The notes beneath the pieces are model-generated. The model had not been told where the DNA came from. It was given only the letters and a program-made list of their open reading frames with translations, and made no database searches. The position numbers and the translations under genes were made by a program. A stretch of DNA of 20,464 bases from CAZSWS01 sp964610765 (GTDB taxonomy: Bacteria; Bacteroidota; Bacteroidia; Bacteroidales; Tannerellaceae): the NCBI GenBank assembly GCA_964610765.1, contig CAZSWS010000053.1, positions 1 to 20,464 of the forward strand, in the 5' to 3' direction. This document shows positions 7,470 to 15,461 of the stretch, in pieces. Position 1 is the first letter of the stretch. Each line of letters opens with the position of its first letter.

Positions 7470-9505
7470 AGCGTGTAGTCCTTCTTTTAGGCTGTTTGTT
7501 TTGTGGGTATACTTCTTATGCACAAACCTATAAGGACTGGACTGAATATATTGAAGATATGCGAGTTGAGTCGGTAGACGAAGAGATACTGGGAACCCTG
7601 TATAATGAGCTGTCTTATTTAGTTGCGCATCCTTTGGATATAAATCAAGTGACGGAAGAAGAGTTGAGTTTGCTTCCTTTTCTATCTGAAGTTCAAATAA
7701 AAGAACTGATAAACTATCGGGTAAGGTACGGTAAAATGAGTAGCCTTTATGAACTCAAGGCTTTACGTAGTCTTGACTTTCAAACTATTCAGTTGATGCT
7801 TCCTTTTGTTTATGTTGAGTCGGAAGAGCCAATCAGTCTAAAACCTACACCGCGAAACCTGTTGAAATATGGGAGGAATGAGTTTTTTATGCGCTATGAC
7901 CGTAATTTGAATAAAAAGAAAGGCTATCGCATGTTTCCGGATTCCTTGTTAAAAGAAAACCCTAATGGTCGTTATCTAGGTGAACCTTTCTATCATTCTT
8001 TGAGATATTCTTACACATTTAAAGAACGATTACAGGCTGGATTTGCCATGGAAAAAGATGCCGGTGAGCCTTTCTGGAAAAAAGGCTACCCTCAATATGA
8101 CTACTATTCGGTTCACTGTTTTTATAAAGGAAGTAAGCTGATTCAACAGTTAGCCATTGGCGACTATAAAGCATCGTTTGGACAAGGTCTGCTGATGAGT
8201 ATGGACTTTAGCCCGGGAAGATATGCACTGATAACGCAAGCCGAAAGGAGGAGTAATGGTTTTAAAAGACATTATTCAACCAATGAAGTTGATTTTTTAC
8301 GTGGAGTGGCTGCTTCTTTTCGAATGAAAGCCTTCCGGCTTAACCTCTTCTATTCATACAGGAAACTAGATGCAAGACTGGATAGTTTTCAAGTGCTTTC
8401 TTTTAAGAGAGATGGGCTGCATCGCATACATCGGGAGGCAGAGAAGAAAAATCAGTTGGGGCTTCATAGTGGTGGATTGAATTTTCGCTTTACTTCTTCA
8501 AACTTTCGCCTAGGAGCTACAGCCGTTTATTATGATTTTGGTCGTTATTCGGTACAGCCTGAGGAGCGATCTTATAATCGGTTCGCTTTTCGTGGGAGGA
8601 AAAATTGGGGCATTAGCTTTGACTATTTGATTAGAAAAGGGAAGGTGAAATTATATGGTGAAACAGCTATGTCTATGAATCGTGCCTTAGCAACGTTAAA
8701 TACCCTTCAGTTTCAACCGGCATCCTATATGAATTTGGTGCTGCTTTATAGGAAGTATGCTAAAAACTATCAGGCATTTTATGCTCATCCCTTTGCTCAG
8801 CGATCGTCTTTTCAAGGTGAGGAGGGAGTTTATCTAGGCATGAATATACAGCCTTTAGCTCATTGGCAAGTAAGTGCTTATGCAGATTTATTTCATTATT
8901 CTTGGTTGAATAACCTCGTTGATGCCCCATCGTCAGGAAAAGAATATATGGTTGAGGTCAGGCATACGCCGACTAATTCATGCTCAATAGGACTCCGCTA
9001 TCGTTTCCGTGAAAAAGAAATAAATCAACGTGAAGAGGCTCAGGTATCAATTCATTCAGACAAGATGCATAAATTAAGGTTGCAAGGTAATTATACGATT
9101 CAATCAGCCTATTATTTGAAAACATCATTGGATGTAAATATACATCCTTCGCTGGAAGGGAACACTCAGTATGGCTGGATTCTATCTCAAAATGCAGGAT
9201 GGAAAAAGAAAGGTGTTCCTGTTCAGGTAGACTCCTATGCAGCCTATTTTCAGACAGATGATTTTTCTACCCGTGTCTATTCATACGAGAAGAACTTGCT
9301 TTATGCTTTCAGTTCTTCTTCTTTTTATGGTAAAGGTATTCGTCTGGCTTTTAATCTTAGATGGTATGTGTTGGATAAGCTAACGCTCTCAGCCAAACTG
9401 GCATGGGTGCGATATATGGACAGAGAAAAGGTGGGGAAAGGACTAGAGGAAATAGCAGGTTGTAGCAAAACAGATCTCAATGTGAATATGCGATGGGTGT
9501 TCTAA
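7466..9505 (+). CDS. Outer-membrane barrel protein with periplasmic ComEA-like HhH module
   Basis: The 679-residue product has a signal peptide (1-19, cleaved before Gln20 in SYAQ). About 55-115 is a ComEA-like helix-hairpin-helix block (LDINQVTEEELSLLPFLSE, then INYRVRYGKMSSLYELKAL). From about 130 onward there are dense alternating aromatic/polar strands ending in NMRWVF, whose terminal Phe fits the barrel-assembly signal. I read it as a periplasmic HhH plug or adaptor fused to a large barrel of some 20 or more strands. The barrel shows no TonB-box or clear plug domain, so it is not a normal SusC protein. It overlaps the PorV-like gene by 4 nt and lies downstream of the membrane-anchored HhH gene. 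Function is unknown; a channel for DNA or another polymer is one option, and a scaffold or secretion pore another. Confidence 0.75.
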   Translation: MKRVVLLLGCLFCGYTSYAQTYKDWTEYIEDMRVESVDEEILGTLYNELSYLVAHPLDINQVTEEELSLLPFLSEVQIKELINYRVRYGKMSSLYELKALRSLDFQTIQLMLPFVYVESEEPISLKPTPRNLLKYGRNEFFMRYDRNLNKKKGYRMFPDSLLKENPNGRYLGEPFYHSLRYSYTFKERLQAGFAMEKDAGEPFWKKGYPQYDYYSVHCFYKGSKLIQQLAIGDYKASFGQGLLMSMDFSPGRYALITQAERRSNGFKRHYSTNEVDFLRGVAASFRMKAFRLNLFYSYRKLDARLDSFQVLSFKRDGLHRIHREAEKKNQLGLHSGGLNFRFTSSNFRLGATAVYYDFGRYSVQPEERSYNRFAFRGRKNWGISFDYLIRKGKVKLYGETAMSMNRALATLNTLQFQPASYMNLVLLYRKYAKNYQAFYAHPFAQRSSFQGEEGVYLGMNIQPLAHWQVSAYADLFHYSWLNNLVDAPSSGKEYMVEVRHTPTNSCSIGLRYRFREKEINQREEAQVSIHSDKMHKLRLQGNYTIQSAYYLKTSLDVNIHPSLEGNTQYGWILSQNAGWKKKGVPVQVDSYAAYFQTDDFSTRVYSYEKNLLYAFSSSSFYGKGIRLAFNLRWYVLDKLTLSAKLAWVRYMDREKVGKGLEEIAGCSKTDLNVNMRWVF

Positions 9506-9539
9506 ACCTCGAAGAGTCTATGCCTCGATGATTTTTAAT

Positions 9540-9586
9540 AAATAAAGACTATACTCTTAGTGTCAGGCAAGGTATAGTCTTTATTT
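9540..9586. terminator. Bidirectional intrinsic terminator between convergent genes
   Basis: AAATAAAGACTATAC (9540-9554) and GTATAGTCTTTATTT (9572-9586) form a perfect 15-bp stem with a 17-nt loop. On the + strand the stem is followed by TCTATTTTTTTGC, and on the - strand by ATTTATTAAAAATC. It sits between the barrel gene (+) and fucP (-), which converge, and would stop transcripts from both sides. Confidence 0.9.
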
Positions 9587-9616
9587 TCTATTTTTTTGCT
9601 TCTAACGTTTTCTCTT

Positions 9617-10951
9617 TTACTCTTTTATTTTGCTTCCGGCAAATCCAAAGAAGGCAATATAAGCAAAGCAAACCAGAGGAACAATGAAGCCGATATTCAT
9701 TCGTTCTTCACCTAAATATCCCATAAGCATAGGGGCTATTGCACCACCAACAATCATCAAAACTAAAATAGATGCCCCTGTTTTAGTTCTTCCACCCAGT
9801 CTACGTAGAGCCAGAGCGAATATAGAAGGAAACATAATAGACATGAATAGATAGCATGCCATTAGAGCCATGATGCCAAATCGATTGTGTGACATAGATA
9901 CAAAAACCATCAAAAGCGTGTTTATTAGCGCAAATATTCCTAAAAGCGTATTTGCTTTGATTCTTTTCATGGCAACACTTCCCACAAAGCGACCAATTGC
10001 AAAAAGACTCATGCCGCCCAGTCCTAATAAAAGCCCCCCTTGAAGCTCGTTAATGTTTAGACCCTCAGCCTCTCTGGAGTAATTTATAAAGAAGCTGCCA
10101 ATTCCTGTTTGTGCAGCAACGTAAAGAAATTGTGCAATTACTGCTAAAATGAAATGACGCTGCTTAATAAGCGGCTTGTCTATTGCTTTTTCAGAGGGAT
10201 TGCTTCCTTCAGTTTCATCCGTAGTTATTTCGGGGAGTTTAGTGAATAAAAATAAAATCAACACCAGTACTACGAGTATGCCCAGTCCGGCATAGGGGAT
10301 GATTAAAGCTGAATTATTTGTCAGGCTTTCTTCTACTGCGTGAGCCACAGAAACAGCCATGTCGCCCGTTCCAGTGAAAACTTTACTAAGTGCATCAACA
10401 AGTAGTTCAAGGATTGATTTGTCAGATTCATTTTTGAAAATTAAGATAGATCCGACAAGGGGTCCGAGTATCCAACCAATCGCATTGAACGTTTGTGCCA
10501 GATTAATTCGGCTGGCTGAAGTTTCCGGCGGACCTAATACAATGGTGTATGGGTTCGCTACTGTTTCCAGACAAGTTAGTCCGCAAAATAGAATTAGTAA
10601 TCCCATTAGGAATGCCCAGAATTCATTGATGCCCACAGCCGGTATAAACCAAAAAGCACCCATCGCAAATAGAGTTAGTCCGACGATGATACCTCTTTTA
10701 TAACCAAATTTGCGAGCTATAATACCCGCCGGTATGGCCATGAGGAAATAAGCTCCATAGGCCGACATTTGTACTGCGCCCGACTGGGCTTTAGACAAAC
10801 TGAGTGAATCTTGAAAATGAGCATTTAAAACGTCTAGCAAGCTGTGGGCAAACCCCCACATGAAGAATAGGCTGGTTACAAGGATAAAAGGAAAGGTATA
10901 GTTTTGCCCTTGACTACCCATGAATAGGGAACTTGATTTTTTATCTTTCAT
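9617..10951 (-). CDS. fucP: L-fucose:H+ symporter (MFS)
   Basis: The 444-residue product is a 12-helix major-facilitator protein close in length to E. coli FucP (438). The two acidic residues essential in FucP are in place. Asp40 lies in FMWGFAHSLLDVL (helix 1) and Glu129 in CGLTCLETVANPY (helix 4), each offset by 6 from E. coli Asp46 and Glu135. The helix 2-3 loop has the MFS motif (ARKFGYKRG), and NLAQTFNAIG is a family hallmark. It takes up L-fucose, and possibly related 6-deoxy sugars or D-arabinose, with protons across the inner membrane. It follows fucI by 103 nt on the same strand, with a hairpin in that gap, and is probably cotranscribed with it. It ends at the strong bidirectional terminator. 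Confidence 0.94.
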   Translation of the reverse strand: MKDKKSSSLFMGSQGQNYTFPFILVTSLFFMWGFAHSLLDVLNAHFQDSLSLSKAQSGAVQMSAYGAYFLMAIPAGIIARKFGYKRGIIVGLTLFAMGAFWFIPAVGINEFWAFLMGLLILFCGLTCLETVANPYTIVLGPPETSASRINLAQTFNAIGWILGPLVGSILIFKNESDKSILELLVDALSKVFTGTGDMAVSVAHAVEESLTNNSALIIPYAGLGILVVLVLILFLFTKLPEITTDETEGSNPSEKAIDKPLIKQRHFILAVIAQFLYVAAQTGIGSFFINYSREAEGLNINELQGGLLLGLGGMSLFAIGRFVGSVAMKRIKANTLLGIFALINTLLMVFVSMSHNRFGIMALMACYLFMSIMFPSIFALALRRLGGRTKTGASILVLMIVGGAIAPMLMGYLGEERMNIGFIVPLVCFAYIAFFGFAGSKIKE

Positions 10952-11012
10952 GAATTAGGATGTTTTGGATATACATTGGGATATCCTGATAGACATCTGG
11001 TTATACAAAACA

Positions 11013-11043
11013 CACTTGGCAGAAGTAAAGTCACTGCCAAGTG
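11013..11043 (-). promoter_or_regulatory. Perfect 10-bp hairpin in the fucI-fucP intercistronic gap
   Basis: CACTTGGCAG (11013-11022) and CTGCCAAGTG (11034-11043) form a perfect stem with an 11-nt loop. It begins 12 nt after the fucI stop codon as read on the - strand. The bases after the stem are TGTTTTGTATAACC, without a clean T-run. This suggests a partial terminator, an RNA-processing or stability element that lowers fucP relative to fucI, or an operator. Confidence 0.6.
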
Positions 11044-11054
11044 CGTCTGATAGA

Positions 11055-12845
11055 TTATTTATATAAAGGACCGTATGCTTTGCATGCACGATAGTCGGCT
11101 CCCTCTTTATCTGTCCCAAATAATCCCCATGAATTTGGGCGATAGATATCATCTTCGGCTATATTATGCATATTTACCGGTATGCGAAGCATAGAAGCCA
11201 TTGTAATTAGGTCTGCTCCAATATGTCCAGCACTAATAGCTCCATGGTTTGCTCCCCAATTAGCCATGACGGCATACACATCTTTGAAGTTATCCTTGCT
11301 TTGATCCAAACGTGGTACAAACCAAGTTGTAGGCCATCCCTTATCAGTGCGATCATCCAGTATTTTATGTACCTCCGGCTCTAACTCAACTGTCCATCCT
11401 TCTGCGATTTGAAGAACCGGTCCGAGTCCCTTAACAAGGTTTAGTCTCGCCATAGTGCAAGGCATGCCTTGTTTTGTGAGGAATTTTGAAGAGAATCCCC
11501 CTCCTCTAAAATATTCCCGATTAGCGGGAACCCATGTCGTAGCATCTAAACAAGCTTGTGCTTCTTTATCTGAAATATCCCAGAATGGTTTCATGGTCGG
11601 ATTGCCATCAGCATCTGTTTGCTGTGCACTTCCATCCAACGTAGCAGCACCGGAGTTTATTAAGTGAATAATGCCCTCTTTGGCTACTCCTTCCAGTTTT
11701 TTACCGGTTACTCTTTCAACAGCCTCAGGACTCCAATAGGTACGCACGTCAGCAAATATTTGTGCATTGTTTGTCAGTAGATAGGCAAATAGCATGGTTA
11801 GACCATTCAGTGAATCATTCTCGGTTGCTAAAATGTAAGGAGCACGAATACCGTTCCAGTCGAAAGAAGAGTTGAGTATGGCTTCTGTAAAATCACCGTT
11901 CGGGTAAAAGTCTGTCCATTGTCTTTGACCTTGAAATCCACCACAGATAGCGTTATGTCCTAACGATTCTTCTCCATATCCCATTTCTTTTAGTTTGGGA
12001 TTTCCTACCAATAGGTCGCGAACAATAAGGGTCATCTTTACAGCAAACTCCCAATCCTTTTCGCGTTCTTCCGTAGTCTTTTTTAGGTCTTCCCGGTTGA
12101 TGTTATCAACTGCTTCTTTGCAGTTCTCTTTAGTCCATGCGAATGCTTTTTTATATTCATCCTTGTCGTAAATGCCTAATTCCATACGACGGATAATCTC
12201 TACTTCATCAACAGCTTCACTCCGCATGCCTAGGTATTCTTCCAAAAACTCAGGATTGACAATAGAGCCGGCTATCCCCATACACATGCCGCCAATGCCT
12301 AAATAGGACTTCCCCTTCATCGTGGTTACAGCTAGGGCTGCTTTGGTAAAACGAATGAGCTTTTCTTCTACATCTTGAGGGATACTCGTATCGGTTAAGT
12401 CTTTGACATCTTTGCCATAAATGCCGAATGCCGGTAAGCCTTTTTGTGCATGTGCAGCAAGCACAGCTGCTAAATAAACAGCACCTGGGCGCTCTGTACC
12501 ATTAAATCCCCATACAGCTTTGATTGTATGCGGATCCATATCCATGGTTTCACTGCCATAGCACCAGCATGGTGTGACAGAAATGGTTACTCCAACTCCT
12601 TCTTTACGAAATTTGCTTTCACATTCTGCAGTTTCAGCTACACGGCCGATTGTGGAATCAGCTATTACGCATTTTACAGCGCTCCCGTCAGGATATTTAA
12701 GTGTAGAGGTTAATAGCTTTTCTACACTTTTTGCCATGTTCATGGTTTGGTTTTCCAATGACTCTCTTACGCCACCCATGCGCCCGTCTATCACCGGGCG
12801 GATGCCAATCTTAGGCCAGTCGCCTTTAAATCTTTTGTTAATCAT
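11055..12845 (-). CDS. fucI: L-fucose isomerase
   Basis: The 596-residue product aligns by eye along its whole length with E. coli FucI (591): PKIGIRPVIDGR near the N-terminus, VTPCWCYGSETMDMDP, GFNGTERPGAVYLAA, MGIAGSIV and NWGANHG. The Mn2+/catalytic residues are present as Glu342 (ATENDS), Asp366 (ADVRTYWSPEA) and His534 (NWGANHG), matching E. coli Glu337, Asp361 and His528. It converts L-fucose to L-fuculose in the cytosol and typically also D-arabinose to D-ribulose. It is the first gene of the fucI-fucP unit, divergent from an AraC-type regulator across 223 nt that contain a likely -7 box. Kinase (fucK) and aldolase (fucA) genes, which normally complete the pathway, are not in the window. 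Confidence 0.97.
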   Translation of the reverse strand: MINKRFKGDWPKIGIRPVIDGRMGGVRESLENQTMNMAKSVEKLLTSTLKYPDGSAVKCVIADSTIGRVAETAECESKFRKEGVGVTISVTPCWCYGSETMDMDPHTIKAVWGFNGTERPGAVYLAAVLAAHAQKGLPAFGIYGKDVKDLTDTSIPQDVEEKLIRFTKAALAVTTMKGKSYLGIGGMCMGIAGSIVNPEFLEEYLGMRSEAVDEVEIIRRMELGIYDKDEYKKAFAWTKENCKEAVDNINREDLKKTTEEREKDWEFAVKMTLIVRDLLVGNPKLKEMGYGEESLGHNAICGGFQGQRQWTDFYPNGDFTEAILNSSFDWNGIRAPYILATENDSLNGLTMLFAYLLTNNAQIFADVRTYWSPEAVERVTGKKLEGVAKEGIIHLINSGAATLDGSAQQTDADGNPTMKPFWDISDKEAQACLDATTWVPANREYFRGGGFSSKFLTKQGMPCTMARLNLVKGLGPVLQIAEGWTVELEPEVHKILDDRTDKGWPTTWFVPRLDQSKDNFKDVYAVMANWGANHGAISAGHIGADLITMASMLRIPVNMHNIAEDDIYRPNSWGLFGTDKEGADYRACKAYGPLYK

Positions 12846-12868
12846 AGTTGCTTAATATGTTTTTCGGT

Positions 12869-12988
12869 ACTTTAATTGTGTGAATATTCTTTTGTACATT
12901 CATCAAATATTTCAAAACTAGCATTATTTCTTTTCAATAAGTAGCTTATTATCGGCATCATGATTGTACTATTTCGACTTTTAATTGT
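12869..12988. promoter_or_regulatory. Candidate operator repeats between fucI and the AraC-type gene
   Basis: Two direct copies of a motif, ACTTTAATTGT (12869-12879) and ACTTTTAATTGT (12977-12988), lie 108 nt apart in the divergent gap. TTGTAC also occurs twice (12892-12897 and 12964-12969). AraC-type activators often bind spaced direct repeats near the promoters they control. The region is very AT-rich, so chance similarity is possible. Confidence 0.3.
12913..12920 (-). promoter_or_regulatory. Putative -7 box of the fucI promoter
   Basis: Read on the - strand the box is TAGTTTTG, an exact fit to the Bacteroides TAnnTTTG element, and would give a leader of about 60 nt before the fucI ATG. 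No TTTG is found at the -33 spacing, which fits an activator-dependent promoter. Confidence 0.35.
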
Positions 12989-13019
12989 TTCATAAGTATT
13001 AAATCATTGTATATCTTTA
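12988..13019 (+). promoter_or_regulatory. Putative promoter of the AraC-family gene
   Basis: TTTC (12988-12991), 20 nt, then TATCTTTA (13012-13019). Each box is one base from the Bacteroides consensus (TTTG and TAnnTTTG), and the spacing is right. Transcription would start near 13026, about 43 nt before the ATG. Confidence 0.35.
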
Positions 13020-13068
13020 TATATTTACACAGATAAGTATGCTAATACCGATATAAGTAAATGCGGTT

Positions 13069-13929
13069 ATGAAAACGGAATTAAGTCTTTCCCTGTTGAA
13101 TGTTGGATATGCCGAGCCCAATGAACTATGGAATTGGGAGAAGGTATATAGCCCTTTTGCACGTATTTATTATGTAGTAAAAGGGGAGGCGCATATTATA
13201 ATCAATCACCACGTTCATGAACTATCTCCCGGTAGGCTCTATCTTATTCCACCGTTTACACTGCATAGTAATCGGTGTGAGGGTCAGTTTCATCATTACT
13301 ATATCCATTTTTATGAAAATGGACTGCCAAGAGAGTCTGTCTTTGATACGTATATATTTCCGATAGAGATTCGTGCTTCTTCATTAGGGTTGAATTTAGT
13401 GAAAAAGCTACTTTTGTTGAATCCGGAGCGTTATCTGCACAATATTGATCCGCGACAATATGATAATCAACCAACCATCTCACGTTATATGGCTGATAGT
13501 GCTAAGCTTCCACTGTATGCTCAAATAGCAACAAAAGGAATATTACTTCAGCTTATTTCCGGATTCTTAGAGCAGGCCATTATAAAGGATAGTGATAAAG
13601 ATAAACGCATTGTAAGAACTCTCTTATATATTCATGAAAATATAGATAAGGAATTGACTATTTCAGAACTTGCAGCTATCGCTTGTGTCTCAGAAGATCA
13701 CTTTATTCGTTTGTTTAAGTTGAATGTAGATCAAACCCCTTTGCAATATATTAACCTGAAAAGAATCGAGAGTATACAGTTGCAGCTTGTCTCGACAGAT
13801 ACTCCGATTAGAGAGATTGCGCATAGAGTATCTATTGATAATATATCTTACTTTAATCGTCTTTTCAAGCAGCATGCCGGGCTGACTCCTACCGAATATC
13901 GAAAAGCATACCGAGATGCGGATATATAA
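13069..13929 (+). CDS. AraC-family regulator, probable activator of fucI-fucP
   Basis: The 286-residue product has an N-terminal cupin-type sugar-binding domain (about 1-150: PFARIYYVVKGEAHIIIN, then LSPGRLYLIPPFTLH) and a C-terminal pair of AraC helix-turn-helix motifs (about 190-282). The first is LTISELAAIACVSEDHFIRLFK; the second ends in the hallmark ISYFNRLFKQHAGLTPTEYRK. It should sense a sugar in the cytosol and bind DNA near the promoter. Divergence from fucI makes L-fucose, or a related sugar, the likely signal. The well-known Bacteroides fucose operon is controlled by a GntR-type FucR, so AraC-type control is a local difference. Its stop codon lies at the edge of the asnS terminator from the opposite strand. 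Confidence 0.88.
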   Translation: MKTELSLSLLNVGYAEPNELWNWEKVYSPFARIYYVVKGEAHIIINHHVHELSPGRLYLIPPFTLHSNRCEGQFHHYYIHFYENGLPRESVFDTYIFPIEIRASSLGLNLVKKLLLLNPERYLHNIDPRQYDNQPTISRYMADSAKLPLYAQIATKGILLQLISGFLEQAIIKDSDKDKRIVRTLLYIHENIDKELTISELAAIACVSEDHFIRLFKLNVDQTPLQYINLKRIESIQLQLVSTDTPIREIAHRVSIDNISYFNRLFKQHAGLTPTEYRKAYRDADI

Positions 13930-13963
13930 AAAAAGATTGTCTGCGTAAAACAAACAACCTTTT
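13928..13963 (-). terminator. Intrinsic terminator of asnS
   Basis: AAAAGATTGT (13931-13940) and ACAACCTTTT (13954-13963) form a 10-bp stem with a 13-nt loop. On the - strand the one mismatch is a G-U wobble and the stem runs into TTTTTTT, as expected for the end of asnS. On the + strand the mismatch is A-C and no T-run follows. It overlaps the stop codon of the AraC-type gene. Confidence 0.75.
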
Positions 13964-13991
13964 CATTATCGTCAAAACTCTTTCTGATTTT

Positions 13992-15398
13992 TTAAAACTC
14001 GGCACTATGTGGGGTGCGTGGGAAAGGAATCACATCGCGAATATTTGCCATGCCGGTGACGAATAGTAATAAGCGTTCAAAGCCTAGTCCGAAACCGGAG
14101 TGTGGAGCCGTTCCGTAGCGACGGGTATCCAAATACCACCAGATGTCTTTCTTCGGTATGTGCATATCCTTAGCACGTTGTATTAATTTGTCTAAATCTT
14201 CTTCTCGTTGAGATCCGCCAATAATCTCGCCAATTTTGGGGAATAACACATCCATAGCACGAACTGTTTTTCCATCATCATTCTGTTTCATGTAGAATGA
14301 TTTTATTTCTTTCGGATAATCAGTCAGGATAACCGGACAGTTGAAGTGTTCTTCAACCAGGTAGCGTTCATGTTCAGAAGAAAGATCTGCTCCCCAATAA
14401 ACCGGGAACTCAAATTTATGACCATTCTTAACGGCTTCTTCTAAAATTTGAACACCTTCCGTATAGGTTAAACGAATAAAGTTTTGTTTAAGCACGAAGT
14501 TTAAGCGTTCAACAAGTTCTTTGTCATACATGCTGCTCAAAAACTCAATGTCTTCCAGGCAGTTGTCAAGTGCCCACTGAATACAATATTTAATAAAGTC
14601 TTCAGCCAATTGCATGTTTTCCTTGATTTCATAAAAGGCAACTTCCGGTTCAATCATCCAGAACTCTGCTAAGTGGCGAGGCGTATTTGAGTTTTCAGCA
14701 CGGAATGTAGGACCAAAAGTATAGATAGCCCCTAATGCCATAGCTGCCAACTCACCTTCCAATTGACCGGATACGGTTAAGCTGGTTTGTTTGCCGAAAA
14801 AGTCTTTTTCATAGTCCACTGAACCTATTTCGTCTTTTTTGACGTCATAGAGATTCATCGTGGTCACTTGAAACATTTGTCCGGCCCCTTCACAATCCGA
14901 GGCTGTGATGATGGGCGTATGAAAATAAAAGAACCCTCTTTCGTGGAAGAATTTGTGAATCGCATATGCCATGTGGTGACGAATACGAAATACAGCTCCA
15001 AAAGTGTTTGTGCGAGGACGAAGATGGGCTATTTCACGAAGAAACTCCAATGTATGTCCTTTTTTCTGAAGCGGATAGGTGGTTGGATCAGCTGCACCGT
15101 AGATAACAATGTCTTCTGCTTGTATTTCAACCGCTTGTCCTTTTCCTTGCGACTCGGCAAGAATACCGGTCACGCTAAGACTAGCACCTGTTGTGATAGG
15201 TTTTAGATAGTCTTCTCCTAATTTATTAATATCAACAACAACCTGAACGTTATTAACTGTAGAACCATCATTTAGGGCGATGAAGTTGATTTGCTTATTA
15301 CCTCTTCTTGTTCGTACCCATCCTTTTACATTCACCTTTTGACCGAAGTCTTTTCTTTTCAGTAAATCTACAATTTTCGTTCTTTCAATTGTTTCCAT
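13992..15398 (-). CDS. asnS: Asparaginyl-tRNA synthetase
   Basis: The 468-residue product has the N-terminal OB-fold anticodon-binding domain (KVNVKGWVRTRRGNKQINFIAL) and a class II catalytic domain. Motif 2 includes FRAEN with Arg233; motif 3 is GFGLGFERLLLFV with Arg442. The SLTVSGQLEGE and MIEPEVAF segments and the length (E. coli 466) are diagnostic for AsnRS rather than AspRS. It charges tRNA-Asn with asparagine using ATP in the cytosol. It follows the RluB-like gene by 63 nt, with a hairpin in the gap, and ends at a clear terminator. No -33/-7 pair was found in the short upstream gap, so it may also depend on read-through from purB. Confidence 0.97.
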   Translation of the reverse strand: METIERTKIVDLLKRKDFGQKVNVKGWVRTRRGNKQINFIALNDGSTVNNVQVVVDINKLGEDYLKPITTGASLSVTGILAESQGKGQAVEIQAEDIVIYGAADPTTYPLQKKGHTLEFLREIAHLRPRTNTFGAVFRIRHHMAYAIHKFFHERGFFYFHTPIITASDCEGAGQMFQVTTMNLYDVKKDEIGSVDYEKDFFGKQTSLTVSGQLEGELAAMALGAIYTFGPTFRAENSNTPRHLAEFWMIEPEVAFYEIKENMQLAEDFIKYCIQWALDNCLEDIEFLSSMYDKELVERLNFVLKQNFIRLTYTEGVQILEEAVKNGHKFEFPVYWGADLSSEHERYLVEEHFNCPVILTDYPKEIKSFYMKQNDDGKTVRAMDVLFPKIGEIIGGSQREEDLDKLIQRAKDMHIPKKDIWWYLDTRRYGTAPHSGFGLGFERLLLFVTGMANIRDVIPFPRTPHSAEF

Positions 15399-15424
15399 TT
15401 TAGCTCGTTTAATTTATAAAAGTG

Positions 15425-15450
15425 GGCTACTCTGTAGATATAGAGTAGCC
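15425..15450. terminator. Perfect 9-bp hairpin between the RluB-like gene and asnS
   Basis: GGCTACTCT (15425-15433) and AGAGTAGCC (15442-15450) pair perfectly around an 8-nt loop. On the - strand, the direction of both neighbours, the stem is followed by CACTTTTATAAATT, a weak T-tract; the stronger T-tract (TTATTTTTGTTTT) follows it on the + strand. It probably gives partial termination or RNA processing between the two genes. Confidence 0.6.
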
Positions 15451-15461
15451 TTATTTTTGTT

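Noticed and set aside
9540..9586. Long inverted repeat as a mobile-element end
   Set aside because: It lies between convergent genes with T-rich flanks on both sides; no transposase or target duplication is seen, so a bidirectional terminator explains it.
10359..10703. 114-residue + strand open frame antisense to fucP
   Set aside because: It is a shadow frame inside a well-supported membrane transporter gene.
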